Part shown: positions 18,158-27,633 of the stretch, piece after piece
Layout of the letters: each line of letters opens with the position of its first letter
Position numbering within the stretch: position 1 is the first letter of the stretch
Assembly (NCBI RefSeq): GCF_009857435.1
Contig: NZ_WWCK01000001.1
Location: forward strand, 558,001 to 622,000
Direction: 5' to 3'
From: Duganella rivi
GTDB lineage: Bacteria; Pseudomonadota; Gammaproteobacteria; Burkholderiales; Burkholderiaceae_D
Length of the DNA: 64,000 nucleotides
The notes under the pieces: model-generated
What the model saw: only the letters and a program-made list of their open reading frames with translations
What the model was told of the DNA's origin: nothing
Database searches by the model: none
Made by a program: the position numbers and the translations under genes

Positions 18158-18949
18158 TCACAGCGCGCGGCGGCGGGCCGCTTCGCCAAACACGCGCTTG
18201 GCATGGCCGCGCGTTTGCACGAATTCCAGTTGCTCGCCTTCCGGGCCCTTGGCGTAGATCAGCGTCCAGCCGTCGGACTTGCCGCTGGTGATCGGGTTGC
18301 TCCGGGTGTTGAGCGGTGCTTGCAGGCGCTCTTGCTCGCTGCCGGAATTGACGATGCGGTTGGCCTTTACCTGGTGCATGCCGCGCTTGGCCGATTCGCT
18401 CTCCAGATCGCGGATGAACTCGTTGAAGTCGACGTCCTCGCGGATGTAGAAGCAGATGTGCATCGAGCGCGGGAAGGCCGGGCTGGTTTTCTCGGTCGGC
18501 GGCGCAAAGCTGGCGCCGTTGCCTTGCGGCTGGTTGCTGTCGCGATATTGCAGCAGCTCGATCACCACGTTGTCGAACTGGATGAAGCGCACGTCCAGGC
18601 GCTGGGCGCCGCTGCGCAAGTCCGGGATGCCGACCGCGCGCGGGTTGACCTGGCGCTGCTTGGCGTCCAGCTCTTCGGTCAGCAGCAAGGTGTTGTGAAT
18701 GACATCACCCTGGAAGTCGCCGTCGCGCATGATCTCGGTGCCGCCCAGTACCTCGGTGTAGAAGGCGAAAGCGCGATCCATGTTTTGCACGGTCAGGCCG
18801 AAGTGCTGCACGCCTTGCAGGCGGGCGCCAAGTGCGCCGCGCGCGGTGGCGGTGCTTGCGCCTTGGGCGGCAGCAGGGATAATAGCGGTGGCGGCCATGG
18901 CGCCGGCCGCCAGCATCACGCCGCGACGGCTTGGGTTGTCGATAGTCAT
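18158..18949 (-). CDS. VOC (glyoxalase/bleomycin-resistance fold) protein with twin-arginine-like leader
   Basis: This 263-residue protein begins with SRRGVMLAAGAMAATAIIPAAA, which resembles a Tat signal peptide, so it is probably periplasmic. Two VOC half-modules follow: VQHFGLTVQNMDRAFAFYTEVLGG near 45 and MHICFYIREDVDFNEFI near 165. The second half has an inserted segment before GWTLIYAKGPEGEQLEFVQ. This fold covers glyoxalases, dioxygenases and binding proteins, and the function is not determined. It is the first gene of the pair with yqhD and divergent from the regulator at 19066. Confidence 0.85.
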   Translation of the reverse strand: MTIDNPSRRGVMLAAGAMAATAIIPAAAQGASTATARGALGARLQGVQHFGLTVQNMDRAFAFYTEVLGGTEIMRDGDFQGDVIHNTLLLTEELDAKQRQVNPRAVGIPDLRSGAQRLDVRFIQFDNVVIELLQYRDSNQPQGNGASFAPPTEKTSPAFPRSMHICFYIREDVDFNEFIRDLESESAKRGMHQVKANRIVNSGSEQERLQAPLNTRSNPITSGKSDGWTLIYAKGPEGEQLEFVQTRGHAKRVFGEAARRRAL

Positions 18950-19065
18950 GATTTACCTTTCGCAAATGATTTAGATGCGTCCACTGTAGCGAGCAGGCCT
19001 CGGCCCAGCCAGTTAAGAGCCGTTAATTTTGGTAAAGCAGCTGGGCAGTGTGAGATGATTGCGGA

Positions 19066-21801
19066 ATGACGACGACCAGCAACTGCGAATATCACTTTGA
19101 GCCGTTCCGTTTCGTGCCCGCACAGCAACTGCTGCTGAACGGGGAGCGACCGGTGCGCCTTGGCAGCCGCGCCCTGGACATTCTGGCGGCATTGGTGGAG
19201 CGCCCCGGCGAGGTGCTCGGCAAACGCGAGCTGATGGCGCGCGCATGGCCGAATAGCGTGGTCGAGGAGGACAACCTCAAGGTACACGTGGCGGCCTTGC
19301 GGCGGGCGCTGCTCGACAATGGCAAGGAGTATCGTTACGTCGCTACCGTCAGCGGGCGCGGTTATCGCTTCGTGGCGCCGGTGGTCACCAGCAACCGCGA
19401 AACGGCGCCGCAGCCGGCCGCCATCCCGGCCAACTGGGAGCAACTCCGCAAACTGCCGCTGCCGGCCACCTGCCCGACCGGCCGCGCCGAGACCATCGCC
19501 TCCCTATTGCAAATCATGGAACAGCGCCGGCTGGTCAGCATCGTCGGCACCGGCGGCATTGGCAAGTCCACGGTGGCGCTGCCGGTGGTGGAAGCCTGCA
19601 CCGCGCAAGCGAACATGGAAGCGTGCTTTGTCGATCTGAGCCCGGTCGCCGATGCGCAGTTCCTGGCCGGCGCGGTGGCCGCCGCGCTGGGCGTGCACGT
19701 GCATGGCGCCGACGGTGTGCAGGCGCTGATCGCCACCTTGCGCGAGCGGCGCGTGCTGCTGGTGCTCGATAGCTGCGAACACCTGGTCGATGCGGTCGCG
19801 GTGCTGGTCGAGCGCTTGCTCAACGGCGCCACCGACTTGCGGGTGCTGGCCACCAGCCGTGAACCGTTGCGCGTGGCCGGCGAATACGTGTACCGGTTGA
19901 CGCCGCTGCCCTACCCAGTCGCCGGGACGCCATTGAGCGCGGCGCAGGGCCTGGGCTTTCCCGCGATTCAGCTATTCGTGCAGCGCGCGGCAGAAGGCCA
20001 GGATGGCTATCAACTGAGCGATGCCGATGCGCCGGCCGTGGCGGAAATCTGCCGCCGGCTCGACGGCATTCCGCTGGCCATTGAGCTGGCCGCCACGCGC
20101 ATGGACGCACTCGGCGCGGCGGCGCTGGCAGAGCGCCTGGGCGATCGCTTCCAACTGCTGAAGCGCGGACGGCGTGGTGCACTGGAGCGCCACCGCACGC
20201 TGGAGGCGGCGCTGGACTGGAGCTACGAGCTGCTGCCGGAAGACGAGCGCTCCCTGCTGCGCGCGCTGGCCGTGTTTGCCGGCGGCTTCACGCTCGACGA
20301 TGCCAGCAGCTTGTGCCAGCACGGGCCGCTCGATGTGGTTGATGGTGTGGCGGGGCTGGTTGACAAGTCGCTGCTGTCGGCCGATCTGAGCCGGCAATGC
20401 GTGCTGTATCGCCTGCTCGATACCACCAAGGCTTATGCGCTGGAAAAGCTCGATCTGCATGGCGAAACCGAGGCGATGCGGCGCCGCCACTTGCACCATT
20501 TGCGCGCGATACTGGAACGCGCCTCGGAAGAATGGAGCACGGCAACCGGCAACGGCTGGGCCGAGCGCCACGGCCGCCACCTCGACGATGTGCGCGCCGC
20601 GCTGGCATGGGCCTTCGGCCCCGGCGATGCGGCCGGACTGGGCATCGCCCTGACCGTGGCGGCGATTCCGCTCTGGGTCGAACTGTCGCTACTGGAAGAG
20701 GGCCGTCGCTGTATCACGCGCGCCCTGGGCTGCGAACCAGACGACTTCAGCGCGATGCGCCTGGAAGCGGCGCTGGGCGCGGTCATGCTGTACTCGAGCG
20801 GCCCGATCGCCGCAACCGAATCGGCCTGGTCGCGCGTGCTGGTGCTGGCGGAGGCGCAGCAGAACGCGGAATATCAATCAATGTCGCTGTGGGGACTGGC
20901 GGTCTGCCGCAGCTACGCCGGCGACGTGGCTGCGGTGCGCAGCTTGACCGAACGCTTCCAGGCCGCCAGCGGCAGCGCCGAGAAGCACGAGCTGCCGGTG
21001 CGCATGGAGCGCCTGATCGGCGCGGCCTTGCACTACGCCGGCGACCAGGCGGCGGCCCGCAGCCAGCTGGAGCATATGCTGGCGCACTATGTGCCGCCGG
21101 TGCGCAGTTCCCACCTCGCCCGCTTCCAGCTTGACCAGCGCGCGGCGGCGCTCACCACGCTCGCTTACGTGCTGTGGCTGCAAGGTGAAACCGAATCGGC
21201 CCGCGGCACGGTGCAGCAAGCCTTGCAGGAAGCGCGCGCGAGCGGCCATGCGCAAACCATCATGTACGTCATCAGCAACGCCGCCTTCCCGCTGATGGTG
21301 CAAATGGGCGACTTCGATGCCGCACAGGCGCTGCTGGACGAATTAGCGCTGCATCTGAAAACGCAATTGATGACGCTATGGCAAACGCTATGGCAATGCC
21401 TGCACGCCACCTTGGCCGTCCTGCGCGGCGATGCCGCCGCCCTGCCGCGATTGCAGCAAGCAGTGAGCCAGTTGCAGCAAGTTGAATATCGCCTGCACCT
21501 GAGCAGCCATGTGAGCACGCTTGCCATGGCGCTAGGCCAGCACGGACGGCACGCCGAAGGGCTGGTGCTGATCAACGACGCACTGGCCACCTGCGTAGCA
21601 GGCCAGGAGCGCTGGCTCGAAGCCGAGATGCTACGCATCAAGGGCACGCTGCTGGAAGCGAGCGATCCCGCCGCAGCGGAACAGGCTTACCGGCAGGCGC
21701 TCGCCATCGCCGAAGCGCAAGGTGCGCGCGCGTGGCAGCAGCGCGCCGCCGCCAGCCTGGAACGGCTGCAAGCAGCGCGCGGCCTGCCGGATAAGGCTTA
21801 G
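19066..21801 (+). CDS. Winged-helix (OmpR-type) plus NB-ARC-like ATPase transcriptional regulator
   Basis: This 911-residue protein has an OmpR/PhoB-type DNA-binding domain at about 5-105 (LGSRALDILAALVERPGEVLG to VSGRGYRFVAPV). A STAND/NB-ARC-like ATPase follows: Walker A GTGGIGKS at 161-168, Walker-B-like VLLVLDSCEHL near 225 and TSREPLRVAGE. The remaining half is helical and TPR-like. Proteins of this SARP/MalT-like design act as ligand-gated, ATP-dependent activators. It is divergent from the VOC-yqhD pair across 116 bp, making that pair the likely target. Its stop overlaps the convergent ene-reductase stop by four bases. Confidence 0.88.
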   Translation: MTTTSNCEYHFEPFRFVPAQQLLLNGERPVRLGSRALDILAALVERPGEVLGKRELMARAWPNSVVEEDNLKVHVAALRRALLDNGKEYRYVATVSGRGYRFVAPVVTSNRETAPQPAAIPANWEQLRKLPLPATCPTGRAETIASLLQIMEQRRLVSIVGTGGIGKSTVALPVVEACTAQANMEACFVDLSPVADAQFLAGAVAAALGVHVHGADGVQALIATLRERRVLLVLDSCEHLVDAVAVLVERLLNGATDLRVLATSREPLRVAGEYVYRLTPLPYPVAGTPLSAAQGLGFPAIQLFVQRAAEGQDGYQLSDADAPAVAEICRRLDGIPLAIELAATRMDALGAAALAERLGDRFQLLKRGRRGALERHRTLEAALDWSYELLPEDERSLLRALAVFAGGFTLDDASSLCQHGPLDVVDGVAGLVDKSLLSADLSRQCVLYRLLDTTKAYALEKLDLHGETEAMRRRHLHHLRAILERASEEWSTATGNGWAERHGRHLDDVRAALAWAFGPGDAAGLGIALTVAAIPLWVELSLLEEGRRCITRALGCEPDDFSAMRLEAALGAVMLYSSGPIAATESAWSRVLVLAEAQQNAEYQSMSLWGLAVCRSYAGDVAAVRSLTERFQAASGSAEKHELPVRMERLIGAALHYAGDQAAARSQLEHMLAHYVPPVRSSHLARFQLDQRAAALTTLAYVLWLQGETESARGTVQQALQEARASGHAQTIMYVISNAAFPLMVQMGDFDAAQALLDELALHLKTQLMTLWQTLWQCLHATLAVLRGDAAALPRLQQAVSQLQQVEYRLHLSSHVSTLAMALGQHGRHAEGLVLINDALATCVAGQERWLEAEMLRIKGTLLEASDPAAAEQAYRQALAIAEAQGARAWQQRAAASLERLQAARGLPDKA

Positions 21802-22895
21802 TTGCCGAGCACTGGATAGTCGGTGTAGCCGCCAGCGCCGCCACCGTAGAAGGTGCTGTGATCGGCTTCCGCCAATGGCGCATTGCGGCGCAGGCGCTCC
21901 ACCAGATCCGGGTTCGAGATGAACGGACGGCCAAACGCCACCATATCTGCATGGCCGGAGTTCACCGCATCAATCGCCATCTGGCGGTCGTAGCTATTGT
22001 TGGCGATGTACTTGCCGCCAAATGCCGCGTGCAGGCGCTTGAAGTCAAACTGGCCGGCAGCGTTGTCGCCGCGGGTCTGGCCTTCCACGCAGTGCAGGTA
22101 GCCCAGGCCCAGCTTACCCAACTGCTCGGCCAGGTAGAAGTAGGTGCCTTCTGGATCGCTATCGAGCGGCGTATCGCCGACTGCGCGGGTGATCGGCGAC
22201 AGGCGCAGGCCGACGCGCCCGGCGCCCCACACGCTGGCGACTGCCGTCACCACTTCAATCGGGAAGCGGGTACGGTTCTCCACCGGGCCGCCGTATTGGT
22301 CGGTGCGCAGGTTGGTGCTGTCGCGGATGAACTGGTCGAGCAGGTAGCAATTGGCCGCGTGGACTTCCACGCCGTCGAAGCCGGCATCCTTGGCGCACTG
22401 CGCCGCGTGACGATAATCTTCCACGATGCGGGCGATTTCCTCGGTTTCCAGCGCGCGCGGCATCGAAGGACGCTCAAAGCCTTCGCTCTCGAGGAAAATC
22501 TGCTCGCCGGCCTGGATGGCCGACGGCGCCACCGGTGCCGCACCACCGGCTTGCAGGCTGACGTGCGACATGCGGCCCACGTGCCACAGCTGGCAAACGA
22601 TCTTGCCGCCGGCTGCATGCACGGCGTCGGTGATGCGGCGCCAGGCCGCTACCTGCTCGGTGGAGTAAATGCCCGGCGTGTACGCATAGCCGCGGCCTTC
22701 GCGCGAGATATTGGTGGCTTCGCTGATAATCAGGCCGGCGCTGGCGCGCTGGCGGTAGTACTCGACAGCGTGCTCGGAGTGCACGCCGTCCATATCGGCG
22801 CGCGAACGGGTCAAAGGCGCCATCGCCACGCGGTTGGCGACATCAATCGCACCAATGGCGGTTGGGGAAAACAACAGGGATTCAGAAGTAGACAT
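21798..22895 (-). CDS. Old Yellow Enzyme-family alkene reductase, second copy
   Basis: This 365-residue FMN enzyme starts at ATG 22895. It has AMAPLTRSRAD near 24 and the substrate-binding pair His179 and Asn182 (HAANCYL), and it ends in GYTDYPVLG. It differs from the member at 7381 in many segments, so the two are paralogues of different subtype rather than a recent duplication. It is divergent from the amine-oxidase gene across 165 bp containing an inverted repeat. Reduction of activated alkenes with NAD(P)H is the family reaction; the natural substrate is unknown. Confidence 0.92.
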   Translation of the reverse strand: MSTSESLLFSPTAIGAIDVANRVAMAPLTRSRADMDGVHSEHAVEYYRQRASAGLIISEATNISREGRGYAYTPGIYSTEQVAAWRRITDAVHAAGGKIVCQLWHVGRMSHVSLQAGGAAPVAPSAIQAGEQIFLESEGFERPSMPRALETEEIARIVEDYRHAAQCAKDAGFDGVEVHAANCYLLDQFIRDSTNLRTDQYGGPVENRTRFPIEVVTAVASVWGAGRVGLRLSPITRAVGDTPLDSDPEGTYFYLAEQLGKLGLGYLHCVEGQTRGDNAAGQFDFKRLHAAFGGKYIANNSYDRQMAIDAVNSGHADMVAFGRPFISNPDLVERLRRNAPLAEADHSTFYGGGAGGYTDYPVLGN

Positions 22896-22966
22896 GGTGT
22901 CAGGCCTTGCAGAAAAATTGATCGGATACCGTGAAGCCAGCTTAGCATCCGTCCCTGCCGGCAAGG

Positions 22967-23006
22967 GGTTAAGCGTGGTAAAACCTCGTAGCCGCCGTGC
23001 TTAACC
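22967..23006. promoter_or_regulatory. Widely spaced inverted repeat GGTTAAGC / GCTTAACC in a divergent promoter region
   Basis: GGTTAAGC at 22967-22974 is matched by its exact complement GCTTAACC at 22999-23006, 24 bp apart (about three helical turns centre to centre). A related TTTAACC follows at 23010-23016. The site lies between the divergent ene-reductase and amine-oxidase starts. It is a candidate operator; the regulator is unknown. Confidence 0.4.
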
Positions 23007-23060
23007 AAATTTAACCTGTCACAATAGCCGTAATTTCTACGAATTCCTGGAAGGGCTTGA

Positions 23061-24239
23061 ATGCATTACGACGTGATTGTGGTGGGCTTGGGGGCATTTG
23101 GCGCGGCGACGGTTTATCAGTTGGCGCGGCGTGGCGTCAATGTGGCGGGCGTGGATCGGTTTTCGCCGCCGCATGACCAGGGCTCCAGCCATGGTGATAC
23201 GCGCATCACGCGGCAGGCGATTGGCGAGGGGGCTGCATACGTACCGCTGGCCTTGAATTCGCACCGCATCTGGCGCGAGTTGGAGGCGTTGAGCGGCGCG
23301 CCGTTGCTGGAAGCTTGCGGCATGCTGATGCTCAGCGATAGCCGGGTTGCTACGCGCGGCCATGGCACGGCCGATTTTGCCGGCGAGACGGCTGCGTTGG
23401 CGCGTTCGTTTGGCATCGAACATGATCTGCTTAATGCGGCGGAGATTGCGCAGCGCTTCCCGCAGTTCACCGGTTACAGCTCGCATGCTGTCGGCTACTA
23501 CGAGCCGGGAGCCGGTTACGTTCGGCCGGAGCGCGCGATTGAGGTGCAGTTGAAGCTGGCGCAGCAAGCAGGTGCTGCGCTGTATCCGAATACGCCCGTG
23601 CTGTCGATGGAAGCATATGACGGTGGCGTGCGCGTACACACCAGCGCCGGCACGTTCACCGCAGGCCGCGTCATCTCGTGCGCTGGAATGTGGAGCGCCA
23701 AGCTGCTGGGCGGGCCGTTTCCGTCTTTGTTGAAGGTCTGTCGCCAGCAGTTGTTTTGGTTTGAGTTGGATGAGCCAGAGCGCTTCGCACCTGACTCCCC
23801 GGTCTACATTCTGCTCGACGGCGACGCCGATACCGATAGCTGCTACGGCTTCCCGCCGCTCCCCGGCGAGAACGCAATCAAGATCGCCACAGAGAATTAT
23901 GCAGATAGCGGCGATCCAGATCACATCGACCGCAGCATCAATCAAGCCGACGTTGACGCCATGTACGAGCAGCACGTGGCGGGCCGACTGGCAGGCGTGT
24001 CACGCCGCCTGCTGAGGGCCAAGGCCTGCACTTACACCATCACCCCCGACTTCAATTTCTTGATCGACGAGCACCCGCAGCTGCCCGGCGTGACGGTGGT
24101 TTCGGCCTGTTCCGGCCATGGCTTCAAGCACTCTGCCGCTGTCGGCGAAGCGCTGGCCATGCACTACTGCCGCGAGACCGGTGCGGCCGACCTGTCGGCA
24201 TTCCGCCTTAACAAGGCTGCTGTATCGGCTACGCGGTAG
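23061..24239 (+). CDS. solA: N-methyl-L-tryptophan oxidase / monomeric sarcosine oxidase family flavoprotein
   Basis: This 392-residue protein begins with a Rossmann FAD site (VIVVGLGAFGAATVYQLARRG) and the family segment GSSHGDTRITR near 41. Cys323 in KACTYTITPDF is the position that carries covalently bound FAD in this family. FGHGFKHS-like residues near 350 close the FAD site. Such enzymes oxidise N-methyl amino acids to amino acid, formaldehyde and hydrogen peroxide. Its stop faces the convergent phhA stop 77 bp away. The solA name is by motif similarity; sarcosine rather than N-methyltryptophan could be the substrate. Confidence 0.85.
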   Translation: MHYDVIVVGLGAFGAATVYQLARRGVNVAGVDRFSPPHDQGSSHGDTRITRQAIGEGAAYVPLALNSHRIWRELEALSGAPLLEACGMLMLSDSRVATRGHGTADFAGETAALARSFGIEHDLLNAAEIAQRFPQFTGYSSHAVGYYEPGAGYVRPERAIEVQLKLAQQAGAALYPNTPVLSMEAYDGGVRVHTSAGTFTAGRVISCAGMWSAKLLGGPFPSLLKVCRQQLFWFELDEPERFAPDSPVYILLDGDADTDSCYGFPPLPGENAIKIATENYADSGDPDHIDRSINQADVDAMYEQHVAGRLAGVSRRLLRAKACTYTITPDFNFLIDEHPQLPGVTVVSACSGHGFKHSAAVGEALAMHYCRETGAADLSAFRLNKAAVSATR

Positions 24240-24315
24240 GTGCTGCTGCCCTCCTGCGTGCAGAACATGCGGCGATCGCGGCCGCTGATTTTCTCCAGGC
24301 AAGTTTGACCAGGTG

Positions 24316-25164
24316 TTATCGCTTGGCGTTGTGATAGCTGCCGGTGCCGCGCGTGAGCAGCGCATCCTCCGCCAGCAGCGTACCCGGTTGCAGCACTGGG
24401 CGCGCCTGCACTTGCGCGTACAGCGGCGCGAAGTCGGTGTGCGCCAGTTGCAGCAGCTCGTCCAGATCGCGGATGACGAAGTAAGTTTCCTGGAAATCGT
24501 CGATGCGGTAGTCGGTCTGCATCACGCGCGCGAGGTCGAAGCGCACGCGGTTGGGCGAAGCATCGTCCAGCGCGAAGATCGACTCGGTGTACGACGAGAC
24601 GATGCCGGCGCCGTACAAGCGCAAGCCGTCCTTCTGCTGCACCAGTCCAAACTCCACCGTGTACCAGTAGACGCGCGCCAGCAGATCGAGCACGCCCTTC
24701 TCCCTGGCGCGCAGGCCGCCCACGCCGTAGGCCTGGATGTAGTCGGCGATGATGGGATTCATCAGCAGCGGCACGTGGCCGAACACGTCGTGAAACACGT
24801 CCGGCTCTTGCAAGTAATCCAGCTGGTCGGCGCGGCGGATGAATTGACCGGCCGGGAAACGGCGGTTGGCCAGGTGTTCGAAGAACACCTCATCCGGCAC
24901 CAGTCCCGGCACCGCCACCACTTGCCAGCCGGTGTGCTGCATCAGCACTTCGTTCAGTTGGCGGAAGTCGGGGATTTTATCGGGCGCGATCGGCAGCGCG
25001 CGCATGCCGGCCAGGAACTCATCGCAGGCGCGGCCTTCCAGCAGCTTGCTTTGACGCTCGAACAGCGTCTTCCACACTTGGTGTTCTTCCGGCGTGTACT
25101 TGTCCCATTGCTGATCGATCGTCCAGTCGTCGCGCTGGCCCGGCGGCAGGTCAGACAGGTGCAT
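24316..25164 (-). CDS. phhA: Phenylalanine 4-hydroxylase
   Basis: This 282-residue single-domain aromatic amino acid hydroxylase has the iron ligands His125 and His130 ([14 protein letters not shown]) and Glu171 (YWYTVEFGL). It converts phenylalanine to tyrosine with tetrahydrobiopterin-type cofactor and oxygen, and lacks the regulatory ACT domain of animal enzymes, as is normal in bacteria. Its start overlaps the end of the dehydratase gene by 14 bases, so the two are translationally coupled. It is the last gene of a three-gene operon with an aromatic aminotransferase. Confidence 0.96.
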   Translation of the reverse strand: MHLSDLPPGQRDDWTIDQQWDKYTPEEHQVWKTLFERQSKLLEGRACDEFLAGMRALPIAPDKIPDFRQLNEVLMQHTGWQVVAVPGLVPDEVFFEHLANRRFPAGQFIRRADQLDYLQEPDVFHDVFGHVPLLMNPIIADYIQAYGVGGLRAREKGVLDLLARVYWYTVEFGLVQQKDGLRLYGAGIVSSYTESIFALDDASPNRVRFDLARVMQTDYRIDDFQETYFVIRDLDELLQLAHTDFAPLYAQVQARPVLQPGTLLAEDALLTRGTGSYHNAKR

Positions 25165-25459
25165 GGCCGAATCCTTGGGCGATGGTGTCGCAGAACTGCG
25201 CCATGTCGATGTCCTTTTGCGTCAGGCCGCCGGCATCGTGCGTAGTCCAGCGTACCTGCACCTTGTTGTACACATTGCTCCACTCGGGATGGTGGTTGCG
25301 CTTTTCCGAGGTGATGGCGACCGCGCTCATGAAAGCGAACGCCTGCACGAAATCCGCGAACACGAAATCGCGGTGGATGGCCAGCTGGTTATCGGCCAGC
25401 GTCCATGCGGGTAAAGCGGCCAGTTTTTCCGGCAGCGTTTTGGTATCGAACTTTTCCAT
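25151..25459 (-). CDS. phhB: Pterin-4a-carbinolamine dehydratase
   Basis: This 102-residue protein has the active-site core [15 protein letters not shown] with His56, His57 and Pro58, and a later His74 (TTHDAGGLT). It dehydrates the hydroxypterin made by phenylalanine hydroxylase, so that the cofactor can be recycled. The gene lies one base after the aminotransferase stop and overlaps phhA, a typical phhB position. Confidence 0.96.
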   Translation of the reverse strand: MEKFDTKTLPEKLAALPAWTLADNQLAIHRDFVFADFVQAFAFMSAVAITSEKRNHHPEWSNVYNKVQVRWTTHDAGGLTQKDIDMAQFCDTIAQGFGHAPV

Positions 25460-25460
25460 C

Positions 25461-26648
25461 TCAAACCACCGTCATCACTTGAACCATGGCGCGCGCCACC
25501 GGCGCCACGCCTGCACTCGACAGCGCCGCAAGGCACACACGGCCTGATTCAATCAGATACACGCCATGCACGTCGCGCAGTTTGCGGATTTGCTCGACCG
25601 GCAGGCCGGTGAAACTGAACATGCCCTGCTGCACGCGCAGGTAATCGAAGTCGCCGCCGGGCAGTTGGGCTTGCAACTGGGCCAGCAACTCGCTGCGGAT
25701 TTGCTTCATGCGCTGGCGCATGGCGCCCAGCTCCGCTTCCCATTGTGCGCGCAGCTGCTGGTCTTCCAGCACGGTGGCGATCACGCGTGCGCCGTAGGCC
25801 GGAGGGCTGGAGTAGTTCTTGCGCACGGCCGATTGCAGCTGGCCCGAGACGGTCTGCATCTCGGCGGCATCCTTGCAGCTGACGTGCAGCGCGCCGCAAC
25901 GCTCGCCGTAGATGGCGAAGTTCTTCGAGTAGGAACTGGCAACCAGCAGCGGGATATTCAGCTGCGCAAAGTGGCGGATCGCAAACGCGTCTTCGGCGAT
26001 GCCGTCGCCAAAGCCCTGGTAGGCGATGTCGAAGAACGGCAACAGGCCGCGCTCTTGTACCACCAGCGCCAGCTCGCGCCACTGCTGCTGGTTGAGGTCT
26101 GCGCCGGTCGGGTTGTGGCAGCAGGCGTGCAGCACGACGATGTCGCCGGCCGGCAGTGCGCGCAGCGCGGACAGCATGGCATCAAAGGCCACGCCGTGGG
26201 TGGCGCGGTCGTAGTAAGGGTAAGTGCCCACTTCAAAGCCGGCGCCGCCAAAGATGCCTTTGTGGTTATCCCACGTTGGATCGCTGACCCACACGCGGGC
26301 TTGCGGGAACCAGGCTTTCAAAAAGTCCGCGCCGACTTTCAGCGCGCCGGAGCCGCCCAGCGTTTGTATGGTGGCGATGCGTTCTGCGTGTGCGTCGCCA
26401 AAGACCAGCGCGCGCGATTGGGCGCGGTAGGCAGGCAAACCAGCCATCGGCAAATATGGATGCGGGTGGAAGGACTGCGCCAGGCGTTCCTCGGCGGCTG
26501 CAACGGCGCCCATCAAAGGAATGCGCTGCTCGTCGTTCAGATAAACGCCGATGCTCAGGTTGATCTTGGCCGGCCGTGGATCGGCGGCAAATTGCTCGTT
26601 GAGGGTGAGGATAGGGTCGCCCGCAAAGGCTTCGACGTGCTGGAACAT
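25461..26648 (-). CDS. tyrB: Aromatic amino acid aminotransferase
   Basis: This 395-residue class I aminotransferase has the NPTGADL segment and the PLP lysine Lys242 in [15 protein letters not shown], as in TyrB/AspC. It should transaminate tyrosine and phenylalanine with 2-oxoglutarate. It is the first gene of the operon with phhB and phhA and is divergent from an Lrp-type regulator. Together the three convert phenylalanine to tyrosine and then to 4-hydroxyphenylpyruvate. The homogentisate genes that normally follow are not in this window. The product is PhhC in Pseudomonas nomenclature. Confidence 0.93.
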   Translation of the reverse strand: MFQHVEAFAGDPILTLNEQFAADPRPAKINLSIGVYLNDEQRIPLMGAVAAAEERLAQSFHPHPYLPMAGLPAYRAQSRALVFGDAHAERIATIQTLGGSGALKVGADFLKAWFPQARVWVSDPTWDNHKGIFGGAGFEVGTYPYYDRATHGVAFDAMLSALRALPAGDIVVLHACCHNPTGADLNQQQWRELALVVQERGLLPFFDIAYQGFGDGIAEDAFAIRHFAQLNIPLLVASSYSKNFAIYGERCGALHVSCKDAAEMQTVSGQLQSAVRKNYSSPPAYGARVIATVLEDQQLRAQWEAELGAMRQRMKQIRSELLAQLQAQLPGGDFDYLRVQQGMFSFTGLPVEQIRKLRDVHGVYLIESGRVCLAALSSAGVAPVARAMVQVMTVV

Positions 26649-26778
26649 CCGGGTCTCCTGCTTTTTATGATGAAAACAGGAACAGCTTAACGCGCAAATT
26701 CCGGGAAAAGTAAGCGAATTTGACTATTATTTGTATAATTTACGCACAAAATATTCACGCAATGTACCGGAGACGCAC

Positions 26779-27294
26779 ATGACGATCACCACCATCGACA
26801 AGTTCGACTTGCAGCTGCTGACCGAGCTGCAGCGCGATGGCCTCGCCACCAATAGCACCTTGGGCAGCAAGATCCATTTATCGACCTCGCAGGTCAGCCG
26901 GCGCGTGCTGCGCCTGCAGGAAGGCGGTGTAATTGACCACTACGCGGCCATCATCGATCCGGTGGCGGTGGGCCTGGATGTGATGGCGTTCACCGAGGTG
27001 ACGCTGGATCACCATCACCATTCGGCCAGCGACCGTTTTGAGCTGGAAGTGGAGAAGCTGCCGGAAGTGACCGAGTGCTACACGCTGGCCGGCCGCGCCG
27101 ACTATCACCTGCGCGTGGTCGCGCCCGACCTTGCGGCGCTGTCCAAATTCATGACCGAGAAGATTCTGCGGATTCCCGGCGTGGCGCAGGTGAAGTCTAC
27201 GGTCACGCTACGCAAGGTCAAGCACACGCACGTGCTGCCGCTCGATCACGTCACGCAGCCGACCGAGAACCGCAAACGCATCCAGTTCAACTGA
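26779..27294 (+). CDS. Lrp/AsnC-family transcriptional regulator
   Basis: This encodes 171 residues from ATG 26779 behind GGAG. The N-terminal helix-turn-helix (FDLQLLTELQRDGLATNSTLG, then LSTSQVSRRVLRLQ) is followed by an Lrp-type ligand domain with EVTECYTLAGRADYHLRVV. It is divergent from tyrB-phhB-phhA across 130 bp of AT-rich DNA containing TATAAT at 26736-26741. It is therefore the likely regulator of aromatic amino acid breakdown, with an aromatic amino acid as probable effector; both points are inference. Confidence 0.9.
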   Translation: MTITTIDKFDLQLLTELQRDGLATNSTLGSKIHLSTSQVSRRVLRLQEGGVIDHYAAIIDPVAVGLDVMAFTEVTLDHHHHSASDRFELEVEKLPEVTECYTLAGRADYHLRVVAPDLAALSKFMTEKILRIPGVAQVKSTVTLRKVKHTHVLPLDHVTQPTENRKRIQFN

Positions 27295-27384
27295 GCTTGC
27301 AGTATTTGCGTTAGAACTCTTCCCAGCCGGACGTGCGGCAGCCGTGTTATTGGAAGTTCCTATCAAGAGCGCCTATCCCATCGC

Positions 27385-27567
27385 TCAATGCTTGGTGCGC
27401 TTCGCGGAGCGGTGCTGGGCCTTGGTTTCGCCGTGTTCCGTGCGTTGTTTATTGACGATACGCGCCGCGACTTCTTCTTCGCGGCCCTCGTAGCGCCCCT
27501 CCTGCTTGAACTTATGCTCAAGCTCCTTGTACTCGCGCTCGCGCTTGGGGCTGGCTCCTTTGGGCAT
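27385..27567 (-). CDS. Small basic protein, plasmid-stabilisation-like annotation family
   Basis: This 60-residue, strongly charged protein (MPKGASPKREREYKEL and EEVAARIVNKQRTEHGET) has AAGGAGG six bases before its ATG, which makes it a real gene. Similar short proteins in proteobacteria are listed as conserved hypothetical or 'plasmid stabilisation' proteins, with no proven role. It has no cysteine and no membrane segment and is probably an extended helix. It stands alone between the Lrp gene and the isocitrate-lyase-like gene. Confidence 0.75.
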   Translation of the reverse strand: MPKGASPKREREYKELEHKFKQEGRYEGREEEVAARIVNKQRTEHGETKAQHRSAKRTKH

Positions 27568-27633
27568 GATGTCCTCCTTGGTTGACGGTCATGCTCACCG
27601 TAGGCCAAGCTCGGCGCGTGGTCTGTGGGCGAC

